Source: an uncultured Anaerovibrio sp.
Lineage (GTDB): Bacteria; Bacillota; Negativicutes; Selenomonadales; Selenomonadaceae
Assembly: GCA_934196075.1 (NCBI GenBank)
Contig: CAKPVW010000015.1
Location: 1 to 37,414 of the forward strand
Length of the DNA: 37,414 nucleotides
Direction: 5' to 3'
Made by a program: the position numbers and the translations under genes. How positions within the stretch are numbered: the first letter of the stretch is position 1; each line of letters starts with the position of its first letter. Positions 8,495-16,216 of this stretch are shown here, in pieces. The notes under the pieces were generated by a model, which saw only the letters and a program-made list of their open reading frames with translations, made no database searches and had not been told where the DNA came from.

Positions 8495-8559
8495 AAAAAA
8501 GGACTAAACCTCTAGCTGAACTGATAAAATAAAATATATATCAGCTAGATATTTAGTCC
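8495..8559 (-). terminator. Terminator of the aroF-tyrA operon
   Basis: A long two-part stem: GGACTAAA (outer) and CTAGCTGA (inner) pair with TCAGCTAG and TTTAGTCC, separated by 3-nt internal loops. On the minus strand it is followed by TTTTTT (8495-8500). It lies about 40 nt beyond the tyrA stop. Confidence 0.85.
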
Positions 8560-8598
8560 CTATTTTATCTAATTTTTAACAGCAAAACCTTGCGGTCA

Positions 8599-9489
8599 TC
8601 AGATTAATTCATACATATTCTTTGCTTCCTCCAAAATGCTGTCACGCCGCTTCTTGGATTGAGCAAAATAATCATGGACGGCCTGTCTATCACCACTGGC
8701 AATAGCTTGGGCCACCTCCCCCAATATTCCTTGCAAAAGATGAATATGATTGATAATATCCTCACTATTAGTCATACAGATATCTGCCCACATATCTGCA
8801 TTGGAGGAAGCAATACGGGTAGTATCCTTGAAACCGCCGCCGGCCAGCTTCAAACATGCCTCCTTGTCACCATGACTGCGATTCAGGAGGGTTACCAGAG
8901 CAGCAGCAGCCACATGAGGAATATGGCTGATAACAGAAGCACACCGATCATGCTTGGCTATATCCAGCGTAGTGAGATTGGCTCCTGTCAACTTCACCAG
9001 CTCACAAACCTTGTTATGAATCTCTGTTGGCACATCATCCTTCTCCACAATAACATAGCATTTATTTTGGAACAAGCCCTTTTTGGCCGCCGCAACACCA
9101 CTCATTTCACGACCAGTCATAGGATGGCCTGGCACGTAATAAATATTTTCTGGCAGGATTTTTTTTAGCTCATTCCAAATATACTGCTTGGTACTGCCTG
9201 CATCTGTAATCACCGCTCCTGGCTTGATAAAGGGCAGCAGCTTTTTTACCATAGGCACCATCTGTAATACAGGGGTACTAAGAAAGATAATATCTGCATC
9301 CTTTACAACCTGCTCCGGATCGCTGGAGGCAAAATCCACAGCCCCCAACTTTACAGCCTGATCCATAGAAGCCTGAGTCCGGCACATACCAGTAATATAA
9401 ATATCCTCTCCCAGCTTGTCCTTGAGGCACATGCCCAGGGAGCCGCCAATAAGCCCCACACCGATAATAGCAAGGTTTAATTTAGGCAT
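8599..9489 (-). CDS. tyrA: Prephenate dehydrogenase TyrA
   Basis: Oxidative decarboxylation of prephenate to 4-hydroxyphenylpyruvate, the tyrosine branch. The N-terminal Rossmann motif is IIGVGLIGGSLG. FLSTPV, DAGSTK and GHPMTG(R) follow, the last being the prephenate/NAD site of the family, then SHIPHVAA with its His. The ATG at 9489 is preferred (AGAGG eight nt upstream); a GTG at 9498 would sit on the ribosome site. The gene overlaps the end of aroF by 8 nt, so it is translationally coupled. No C-terminal ACT domain is present (296 residues). Confidence 0.93.
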   Translation of the reverse strand: MPKLNLAIIGVGLIGGSLGMCLKDKLGEDIYITGMCRTQASMDQAVKLGAVDFASSDPEQVVKDADIIFLSTPVLQMVPMVKKLLPFIKPGAVITDAGSTKQYIWNELKKILPENIYYVPGHPMTGREMSGVAAAKKGLFQNKCYVIVEKDDVPTEIHNKVCELVKLTGANLTTLDIAKHDRCASVISHIPHVAAAALVTLLNRSHGDKEACLKLAGGGFKDTTRIASSNADMWADICMTNSEDIINHIHLLQGILGEVAQAIASGDRQAVHDYFAQSKKRRDSILEEAKNMYELI

Positions 9490-10501
9490 TGGCCTCACCT
9501 CTTAACATGGCTGCCATTTTATTTATATCTTCCATAACAGAACGGAAATCGCTAGGGGTTAGAGACTGCTCACCATCAGACAAGGCAATTTCTGGATGTG
9601 GATGTACCTCGATAATCAGGCCATCAGCTCCAGCGGCAATAGCTGCCATAGCCATAGGTCTTACCATGCTGCGGCGGCCTGTGCCGTGACTTGGATCTAC
9701 AATGATTGGCAGATGAGACAATTCCTTGATAGCTGCCACAGCGCTCAAATCCAAAGTATTGCGGGTGTATGTCTCATAGGTACGAATTCCTCGCTCACAG
9801 AAAATAACATCATCACAGCCCTCACTCATAATGTACTCAGCTGCATTAAGCCATTCCTTGATGGTAGCACAGAGCCCCCGCTTCAGCATAACTGGACGGC
9901 CTGCCCGGCCTACCTCCTTCAGCAGCTGGAAATTTTGCATATTTCTAGCGCCTATCTGCAATACATCAGCATAGCTGGCTACAGTCTCAATAGACCGCTG
10001 ATCCACCACCTCGGTAACAACCTTCAGGCCGTTGGCATCAGCAGCAGTTCTCAGCATCTTCAAGCCTTCCTCAGCCAATCCCTGAAAATCATAAGGAGAG
10101 GTACGAGGCTTGAAGGCACCACCCCGCAGGAACTGGGCACCAGCACTGGCTACAGCCTCAGCAGATTCCATCAGCTGCTCCATGCTTTCTACAGCACAAG
10201 GCCCAGCCATAACTACAGGCTTGCTGCCACCGATTTCCACTCCATCTACATTAACAATAGTATTGTTTTTCTTGAACTCTCTGCTTACCAATTTGTATTT
10301 CTCTGTAATACGCACTGTTTTCTCCACTCCGCTTAGATGCTGCATTTCCAATCTGCCAATAGCAGCCTTATCGCCAATAACCCCTACAATGGTACGGCTG
10401 GCTCCTTTGGACAGATGAACCCCCAAACCATTTTCCTCAATTTTGCTAATTACATTCTTCAACTCGTCCTCAGTGGAATGTGGCGCCATAACAATAATCA
10501 T
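9482..10501 (-). CDS. aroF: 3-deoxy-7-phosphoheptulonate (DAHP) synthase
   Basis: First step of the shikimate pathway: PEP plus erythrose-4-phosphate gives DAHP. An N-terminal ferredoxin-like domain (about 1-70; MIIVMAPHSTEDE...) precedes the TIM barrel, the arrangement of the Thermotoga-type AroF, where this domain gives feedback control by aromatic amino acids. Barrel motifs are VMAGPCAVES, LRGGAFKPRTSPY, LQIGARNMQN, MLKRG and IIVDPSHGTG. The ATG at 10501 was chosen because GGAGGAG lies directly upstream; the open frame runs 9 codons further. First gene of aroF-tyrA, under a T-box leader. Confidence 0.95.
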   Translation of the reverse strand: MIIVMAPHSTEDELKNVISKIEENGLGVHLSKGASRTIVGVIGDKAAIGRLEMQHLSGVEKTVRITEKYKLVSREFKKNNTIVNVDGVEIGGSKPVVMAGPCAVESMEQLMESAEAVASAGAQFLRGGAFKPRTSPYDFQGLAEEGLKMLRTAADANGLKVVTEVVDQRSIETVASYADVLQIGARNMQNFQLLKEVGRAGRPVMLKRGLCATIKEWLNAAEYIMSEGCDDVIFCERGIRTYETYTRNTLDLSAVAAIKELSHLPIIVDPSHGTGRRSMVRPMAMAAIAAGADGLIIEVHPHPEIALSDGEQSLTPSDFRSVMEDINKMAAMLRGEANA

Positions 10502-10545
10502 AAAATCTCCTCCAATTATATCATACAATTTTTAATTTTGAATAC

Positions 10546-10815
10546 AAAAAAACCGCCCCTGAATACAGGGACGGCTATTAACCGTGGTACCACCCTGCTT
10601 ACTTTCGCAAGCACTCTTTTCAGATACTAACATATCCTAGTCCATGATAACGGAGACAATCCGGCGTAACCTACCATCACTATTCTAGCAGTGACTTCAG
10701 CCTGCAGCTCACAAGTGTATATTCCCAGCTTCCTCTACTGTGTCACAGCAACCCACAGCTCTCTATCAAGCACCCACTGGATTTCTCTTGCTCATAGCAT
10801 TTAACTTTATTTGTT
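10546..10815 (-). ncRNA. T-box leader (apparently tyrosine-specific) of aroF-tyrA
   Basis: On the minus strand the leader contains the T-box core AGGGTGGTACCACGG (complement of about 10582-10596), then a 9-bp terminator stem (CCGTCCCTG with CAGGGGCGG, 10553-10574) and TTTTTTT (10546-10552). The 5' Stem I region holds AAGAGAAATCCAGTGGGTG and GGAATATACACTTG. The triplet UAC followed by A (complement of 10717-10719) is the best specifier codon candidate. Uncharged tRNA-Tyr would then favour the antiterminator and expression. A tyrosine specifier fits a DAHP synthase plus prephenate dehydrogenase operon. The specifier was placed by eye, not by folding. Confidence 0.9.
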
Positions 10816-10818
10816 CTT

Positions 10819-10847
10819 ATTGTAACCACTTCACAAGGAATTGTCAA
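10819..10847 (-). promoter_or_regulatory. Consensus promoter of the aroF-tyrA T-box transcript
   Basis: Minus-strand TTGACA (10842-10847), 17-bp spacer, TACAAT (10819-10824). It lies directly upstream of the T-box Stem I. Confidence 0.85.
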
Positions 10848-10862
10848 GATTATTTGCAAAAA

Positions 10863-11321
10863 TTAGTGCTTTTTCAAAATCATGGCAATTTCATCACAAT
10901 CTGGAAATTTTGAACAATCAATACAGTCCTTCCAAATTTTGTAGGGCAGCCTATCCTTATCTACCACCTCAAACCCTAGAGAGGCAAAGAACTTTGGCTT
11001 ATAGGTAAGGGTAAAATAAGTTTTTACCCCCAATGCCTTGCCCTCCTCCATCAGCATTTTGACAATGCCTGTGCCAATACCCTGACGAACAGCCTCCGGA
11101 GCCACTGCCATCGCACAAATTTCGGCCAGAGAATCCCAGGTTATATGCAAACCACCTACGCCTATAACCTCTCCATCCTCATCCTCAGCCACCACAAAGT
11201 CCCTGAGGTTTTCATAAATGGTGTTGCGGGAGCGAGCTAGCATTTCGCCATTTTTGGCATAAACGGCAATAAGATTATATATTGTTTCTGTATCGCTAAA
11301 ACGAGCCTTACGATAAAGCAT
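10863..11321 (-). CDS. GNAT acetyltransferase, probable short-form N-acetylglutamate synthase
   Basis: A 152-residue GNAT-fold protein. Visible parts: RKARFSDTETI opening, FVVAEDEDGEVIGVGGLH (beta4), EICAMAVAPEAVRQGIGTGIV with the acetyl-CoA loop Q/RxGxG/A, and FFASLGFEVV. The C-terminal IWKDCIDCSKFPDCDEIAMIL is typical of the stand-alone ArgA-like acetyltransferases that make N-acetylglutamate. Starting at the ATG at 11321 gives a GAGGTG ribosome site 9 nt upstream. It lies 72 nt after nth, far from the arginine operons at 30-37 kb, so the role is inferred from the domain. A generic GNAT is the alternative. Confidence 0.75.
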   Translation of the reverse strand: MLYRKARFSDTETIYNLIAVYAKNGEMLARSRNTIYENLRDFVVAEDEDGEVIGVGGLHITWDSLAEICAMAVAPEAVRQGIGTGIVKMLMEEGKALGVKTYFTLTYKPKFFASLGFEVVDKDRLPYKIWKDCIDCSKFPDCDEIAMILKKH

Positions 11322-11393
11322 GATATTATTCACCTCAACAAGAAAATTTTCTATGAATATCCCCAAGCCACTACACCCTAGCTAATCTGCTGC

Positions 11394-12026
11394 TTACAAT
11401 CCAGCACTAGGACATACCTCCACCAAAGGACATTCTCCGCACAGTGGCTTTCTGGCTTTGCATACTCTGCGGCCATGCCAAATAAGCCAATGATGAGCTT
11501 GACTCCACAGCTCTCGTGGAATAGCCTTCATAAGTCCTTTTTCCACCTCTAGAGGAGTCTCCCCTACAGCCAATTTCAGGCGATTGGCCACCCGAAATAC
11601 GTGGGTATCTACGGCAATCGCCGGTCTGTCAAAGGCAATGCTGCTTACCACGTTGGCAGTTTTGCGGCCTACCCCTGGCAGCTTTAACAAAGCCTCGAAA
11701 TCCTCCGGCACCTTTCCGTCATATTCACTAACCAAAATCCGACAGGTAGCCATAATATTTTTAGCCTTGTTGCGAAAAAGTCCACAATCCTTAATTTCTG
11801 CCTCCAAAGCCTCAATGCCCATATCAATAATGGCCTGAGGCGTAGGCGCTTTGGCAAACAGCCTCTCTGTAGTAATATTCACCCTAACATCTGTACACTG
11901 GGCAGAAAGAATCACTGCCACCAACAGCTCAAATGGATTGGCGAATCTCAGAGCTGGCTTGGTATCTTTGTATACCTGTCCCAGAATAGCCACTTGCTCT
12001 GCTTTGATTTTATTTGTTACACGCAT
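11394..12026 (-). CDS. nth: Endonuclease III
   Basis: A DNA glycosylase/AP lyase for oxidised pyrimidines. The helix-hairpin-helix with catalytic lysine is LLKLPGVGRKTANVV, followed by AVDTHVFRVANRL with the catalytic Asp. The 4Fe-4S cluster motif C-x6-C-x2-C-x5-C closes the protein (CKARKPLCGECPLVEVC). The 210-residue length is normal. The ribosome site before the ATG at 12026 is weak. Only 12 nt separate the start from a hairpin terminator, so transcription must read through or begin inside the hairpin region. Confidence 0.96.
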   Translation of the reverse strand: MRVTNKIKAEQVAILGQVYKDTKPALRFANPFELLVAVILSAQCTDVRVNITTERLFAKAPTPQAIIDMGIEALEAEIKDCGLFRNKAKNIMATCRILVSEYDGKVPEDFEALLKLPGVGRKTANVVSSIAFDRPAIAVDTHVFRVANRLKLAVGETPLEVEKGLMKAIPRELWSQAHHWLIWHGRRVCKARKPLCGECPLVEVCPSAGL

Positions 12027-12038
12027 AAGTCAATACCC

Positions 12039-12070
12039 AAAACCGGGGAAGCAAAATCCTGCTTCCCCGG
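12039..12070 (-). terminator. Hairpin terminator between the DUF711 gene and nth
   Basis: CCGGGGAAGC and GCTTCCCCGG form a perfect 10-bp stem with an 8-nt loop, followed on the minus strand by TTTT. The T run is short, so termination may be partial. Confidence 0.7.
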
Positions 12071-12091
12071 CCCATATACCAAATTAAATTA

Positions 12092-12133
12092 TAACGAGGT
12101 GTCCGATGTCCCCCACCTCTATAGGTGGCGGGA
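12092..12133. repeat. 42-nt dispersed repeat, copy A (possible solo mobile-element end)
   Basis: Begins TAACGAGGTGTCCGATG and ends TATAGGTGGCGGGA, with an internal hairpin (CCACC/GGTGG around TCTATA). It matches the reverse complement of 25041-25082 at about 34-35 of 42 positions. It lies in the gap between the DUF711 gene and nth. Hairpin-containing ends of this kind occur in IS200/IS605-type elements, but no transposase is nearby. Confidence 0.6.
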
Positions 12134-12173
12134 AGCTGTGCTAATGACAGTGCTTTCCATGGGCTTCAAAGGA

Positions 12174-13535
12174 TTAATTGGTCAAGCTGCGGATAGGTGC
12201 AGGAATTCTGCCGCCTCTAGCAATAAAGGCCTCAGAGCTCCAGTTGTTGCGTACCTTGACAATAGGACAACGGCCCAGCAGTCCGCCAAATTCCACACTA
12301 TCTCCCACCTTCTTGCCAGGCACAGGAATAATCCTGACAGCAGTGGTCTTGTTGTTAATCATACCAATAGCAGCCTCATCGGCAATGATGCCGGAAATGG
12401 TAGCTGCAGTAGTATCACCCTCCACAGCAATCATATCCAGACCTACAGAGCATACGCAGGTCATAGCCTCCAGCTTTTCAATGGAGAGAGAACCGCACTC
12501 AATAGCCTCAATCATACCCTGATCCTCGCTGACAGGAATAAAAGCACCGCTCAAGCCGCCAACATGGGAGGAGGCCATCAAACCGCCCTTCTTAACAGCG
12601 TCATTCAGGAGAGCCAAGGCAGCAGTAGTACCTGGTGCACCACAGCGCTCCAAGCCCATTTCTTCCAAAACATTGGCTACAGAATCACCCACAGCAGGGG
12701 TAGGAGCCAGAGACAAATCAATAATGCCAAAAGGTACACCCAAACGACGGGAAGCCTCTCTAGCCACCAGCTGACCAACACGGGTAATCTTGAAAGCGGT
12801 TTTCTTGATGGTTTCAGCCACTTCCGTAAAGTCAGCACCCTTTAGATCCTCCAAAGCATGCTTAACAACGCCAGGGCCGCTGACACCTACACTAACCACC
12901 TTCTCAGCCTCGCTAACACCATGGAAAGCACCAGCCATGAAAGGATTGTCTCCAGGAGCATTGGCAAATACTACCAATTTAGCACAGCCCAAAGCATCCT
13001 GATCACGAGTCAGCTCTGCTGTTCTCTTGATGATTTCACCCATTTGACGCACGCAGTCCATATTAATACCAGCCTTGGTAGAGCCAAGATTCACAGAGGA
13101 GCAAACCACATCAGTGGTAGCCAGCGCCTGAGGAATGGAATCCAACAGAATCTTATCACCATTGGTAAAGCCCTTTTCCACCAAAGCAGAGAAACCGCCG
13201 ATAAAGTTGACACCAACTTCCTTGGCAGCCTTGTCCAGAGCCTCTGCTACTGGCACATAGGAATCAGTCTTGCAGGCCTCAGCAGCAATAGCAATAGGGG
13301 TAACGGAAATACGCTTGTGAATGATGGGGATACCATATTGAGCCTCAATATCCTCACCAGTCTTTACCAAAAACTCAGCAGATTTGGTAATCTTGTCATA
13401 GACATTGCGACAGAAATTTTCAATATTAGGGTGAGCACAATCACGGAGAGAAATGCCCATGGTAATGGTGCGGACATCCAGCTTGTTCTCAGTAATCATG
13501 CGATTGGTTTCTAAAATATTATCTATTGTAATCAC
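12174..13535 (-). CDS. DUF711 (UPF0210) family protein
   Basis: A 453-residue protein of the DUF711 family, sometimes labelled 'PFL family'; its biochemical role is not established. Family blocks are [69 protein letters not shown] and the glycine-rich [20 protein letters not shown]. The start is GTG at 13535, because GGAGGA stands 6-7 nt before it and it gives the usual N-terminus ([13 protein letters not shown]). The open frame continues 24 codons upstream without family similarity. An ACT-domain gene lies upstream in the same direction, a pairing common for this family. Confidence 0.9.
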   Translation of the reverse strand: MITIDNILETNRMITENKLDVRTITMGISLRDCAHPNIENFCRNVYDKITKSAEFLVKTGEDIEAQYGIPIIHKRISVTPIAIAAEACKTDSYVPVAEALDKAAKEVGVNFIGGFSALVEKGFTNGDKILLDSIPQALATTDVVCSSVNLGSTKAGINMDCVRQMGEIIKRTAELTRDQDALGCAKLVVFANAPGDNPFMAGAFHGVSEAEKVVSVGVSGPGVVKHALEDLKGADFTEVAETIKKTAFKITRVGQLVAREASRRLGVPFGIIDLSLAPTPAVGDSVANVLEEMGLERCGAPGTTAALALLNDAVKKGGLMASSHVGGLSGAFIPVSEDQGMIEAIECGSLSIEKLEAMTCVCSVGLDMIAVEGDTTAATISGIIADEAAIGMINNKTTAVRIIPVPGKKVGDSVEFGGLLGRCPIVKVRNNWSSEAFIARGGRIPAPIRSLTN

Positions 13536-13636
13536 AAAAAGTCCTCCATCATGAATCCATATATTGCAGCAGGCCTCTTTCAAGCCATAGGCAAAAACAG
13601 CCTCCACAATATATCATATGCGGCTATTTTCGGAAA

Positions 13637-13906
13637 TTAGATATTATGCATAATATTAAAAATTTCCTGATTCTGTACCTTGATTTCCAGTTCCTGCTCC
13701 TGGCCCTTGGCTCTCAGCAGCTTCTGCAGCTCTGGCAGATTAACATCCTTGCCTACAGTTTCGGCCATCATAATCATATTGAAAAAGCCATCCATGATAT
13801 TCTGATTTACACTAAGAATATTGATATCATTCTCTGCCAAAATATTGCTAACCATAGCAATAATACCAACTCTATCCTTGCCCACAGTTGTAACAACCAA
13901 TTTCAT
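13637..13906 (-). CDS. ACT-domain protein (UPF0237)
   Basis: An 89-residue single ACT domain: KLVVTTVGKDRVGIIAMVSNILAENDINILSVNQNIMDGFFNMIM. The GKDRVGI turn and the beta-strand with NQ are typical of UPF0237 proteins, probable amino-acid sensors with unknown ligand. GGGAGAG lies 8 nt before the ATG. The DUF711 gene begins 101 nt downstream on the same strand, so the two probably act together. Confidence 0.9.
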   Translation of the reverse strand: MKLVVTTVGKDRVGIIAMVSNILAENDINILSVNQNIMDGFFNMIMMAETVGKDVNLPELQKLLRAKGQEQELEIKVQNQEIFNIMHNI

Positions 13907-13955
13907 GCTAATATCTCTCCCATCATAAATGCAAATAAAATCCCGATGTTTTCAC

Positions 13956-13961
13956 ATTATA
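13956..13961 (-). promoter_or_regulatory. Extended -10 element before the ACT/DUF711 pair
   Basis: Minus-strand TGGTATAAT, a perfect -10 with a TGn extension; only a poor -35 (TGTAAA) lies 17 bp upstream. About 50 nt before the ACT gene start. Confidence 0.5.
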
Positions 13962-14012
13962 CCATAAACAACCCACAATTTACACATTTTTTTACAAAAC
14001 TGCTTTACAACT

Positions 14013-16130
14013 TTACAATTTTCTATTGTGTAGATATTTGCTTAGACATTGCTTCATGGCATCTAACATTTTTACTTCACTCAAAGGCTTGGCCAAATGC
14101 ATATCCATACCAGCCAATTTGCTGCTAACGATATCATCAGCAAAGGCGTTGGCAGATATGGCAATAATAGGCACCTTGTCTGCATCCCACCGCTTCATAG
14201 CCCGGATCTGTTCAGCCGCTTCCCAACCGCTGATACCAGGCATCATAATATCCATAAAAATCACATCATAATACCCTGGCTCTGCTTTAGCAAATTTATC
14301 CACAGCCTCCTGTCCATCTTCAGCCTCCTCTACTTTGAGACCATTCTCTTCCAATAGGAACCTTACCACATCCCGATTCAGCTCATTGTCATCCACCGAC
14401 AAAACCCGGCGCCCTTCTAGAGAAATACACTGATAATCGCCATAGTATTCTACCCTTGATGGTTTGCCGATTTTAAAAGGCAGCTTGACTACGACAGTAG
14501 TCCCCTCGCCTTTATTACTACGAATTTCTATACTCCCATGAAGCCTATCAACCAGTTTTTTGGCTATGGATAGTCCCAAGCCGCTGCCCATATATTTGGT
14601 ATGATGAACTTTTTCCTCCTGAGCAAACATTTCAAAGGCTTGACTCAAGAAATCATCACTCATACCAACCCCATTGTCCTGGCAATAAAAGCCATACACT
14701 ACATCATTCCAATGGCAGCTCTCCTCATTAACCCAAACCTGAACCTTTCTGCCTGGTGGCGTAAATTTTATGGCATTATCCACTATATTAGACAAAATCC
14801 GCCCAGCATATACAGGATTTCCCTCTAAATATCTATGGCGCACATCCCCCTTGTTCCATTGAATTGCGTATTCAACCCCCTTGACCTTGGCCTTGGCCTC
14901 TGCTTCCTTATTAAGCCTGTCCAAAAATTCTGCTATATCAAAGTTCATATTCCGAGGCATCAGTTCCTGAGTTTCCAGCTTGTTCATATCCAGTACATCA
15001 TTCAACAAAGCCAGCAGGTATTGGAGAGCCTCCATACTCTGCGCCCGGCATTTGGCCTGTATGTCCGGATTATCCGGATAACGATTAGCCAACTCCACCA
15101 TGCCAATAATGCCATTAAGAGGAGTACGTACATCATGGCTCATATTGGAAAGAAATCTGTTTTTCTCTGCCGCCTCTCTCTTGGCCACAGCCTCCTTGTA
15201 ACGCAGATTTTCCTCCAATCGCTTGATTTCACTTATATTCCGCAAACAACACAAAACATGGGTAACCCGGCCCTGATCATTGCGTTTTTTTACCATAAAA
15301 CGAAGCTTCTGCCATTTGCCGCTTTTCAGCTGATACTCCGTCACCATAGTATCCTCATGGGCCAGCTTGTCCGGCAGAACCTGCAAATCACAAAATTCCC
15401 TAGCCAAATCCTGATATTCATCTGATATCATCCTGCTGCACAATTCCCGCAGCCGTTCAGAGGCACACCCCTCCTTGCCTGTCAATTTGTGAATCCCATC
15501 ACTGGTAGAAATTTCCTCAAAATAATCTGCCAGCAAATCTATGCGAAAAATAGCATCATAGCTTTTGCCGATGGTAGAAATAATTTCATTATTCAACTTT
15601 AGAACATCAAGCGCCTTTTGTAAGTTCTCCTGAGCAGTAACCTCCGGCTCCAAAATATCATCAATATGGCGAAAGCTCATAAACACCTTGAATACATCCT
15701 CGTCTACATGAACTTTCACCACCTGAGTATCAAAAAATTTTCTACCAGATTGATTAGGCAAAGAACGATAATGATAGGTTATTCTGTCTGTCCCCAGCAG
15801 TTTTTGCTTTAGGTTGCGGCAGTTGAACCAATTCAGAAATTCCTCATGCTGTTCCTTGGCAATAAATTTAGCAGCATATTGCCGGGCATATAAATCAAAA
15901 TTCTCCAGGATAACCTTATCGTCCTGTTGCAAAGCCTCTGCATTAGTGTTATTCCCCAATTTTAAAGTAGTAAATTTGCCTGTATTCAAATCAATATAAT
16001 AAACCGCCGTAAAATCCTGACACAGCATATCAAAAATACGCTTATCCTGTTGCAGCTGGTTTATCAGCTGATTTTGCTCCTGAGGGCTTGGCAATTCTTC
16101 TAGACATTTATTTTCCCTGCTATTGTCCAT
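14013..16130 (-). CDS. Hybrid sensor histidine kinase/response regulator
   Basis: A 705-residue protein with no membrane segment, so a cytoplasmic sensor. Two PAS-like regions (about 30-160 and 180-305) are followed by a HisKA domain with the phospho-accepting His332 in FLSNMSHDVRTPLNG. The ATPase domain has NIVDNAIKF near 448, DNGVGM near 485 and GSGLGLSI near 515. A C-terminal receiver domain (about 574-698) carries Asp580/581, phospho-acceptor Asp627 in FMDIMMPG and Lys681. No separate response regulator or output domain is encoded nearby. GAAGGATT precedes the ATG. It lies 86 nt downstream of the macro-domain gene. Confidence 0.9.
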   Translation of the reverse strand: MDNSRENKCLEELPSPQEQNQLINQLQQDKRIFDMLCQDFTAVYYIDLNTGKFTTLKLGNNTNAEALQQDDKVILENFDLYARQYAAKFIAKEQHEEFLNWFNCRNLKQKLLGTDRITYHYRSLPNQSGRKFFDTQVVKVHVDEDVFKVFMSFRHIDDILEPEVTAQENLQKALDVLKLNNEIISTIGKSYDAIFRIDLLADYFEEISTSDGIHKLTGKEGCASERLRELCSRMISDEYQDLAREFCDLQVLPDKLAHEDTMVTEYQLKSGKWQKLRFMVKKRNDQGRVTHVLCCLRNISEIKRLEENLRYKEAVAKREAAEKNRFLSNMSHDVRTPLNGIIGMVELANRYPDNPDIQAKCRAQSMEALQYLLALLNDVLDMNKLETQELMPRNMNFDIAEFLDRLNKEAEAKAKVKGVEYAIQWNKGDVRHRYLEGNPVYAGRILSNIVDNAIKFTPPGRKVQVWVNEESCHWNDVVYGFYCQDNGVGMSDDFLSQAFEMFAQEEKVHHTKYMGSGLGLSIAKKLVDRLHGSIEIRSNKGEGTTVVVKLPFKIGKPSRVEYYGDYQCISLEGRRVLSVDDNELNRDVVRFLLEENGLKVEEAEDGQEAVDKFAKAEPGYYDVIFMDIMMPGISGWEAAEQIRAMKRWDADKVPIIAISANAFADDIVSSKLAGMDMHLAKPLSEVKMLDAMKQCLSKYLHNRKL

Positions 16131-16216
16131 AATCCTTCCCCCTCAAAATCAATCAAGACCTATTTTTTACCACTAAAAAGCTAATATACAGCAAAATGCC
16201 ACAAGACACATTATTT

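Noticed and set aside
13536..13607. N-terminal extension of the DUF711 protein to 13607
   Set aside because: A strong GGAGGA site 6-7 nt before the GTG at 13535 and the family's usual start favour the shorter form.
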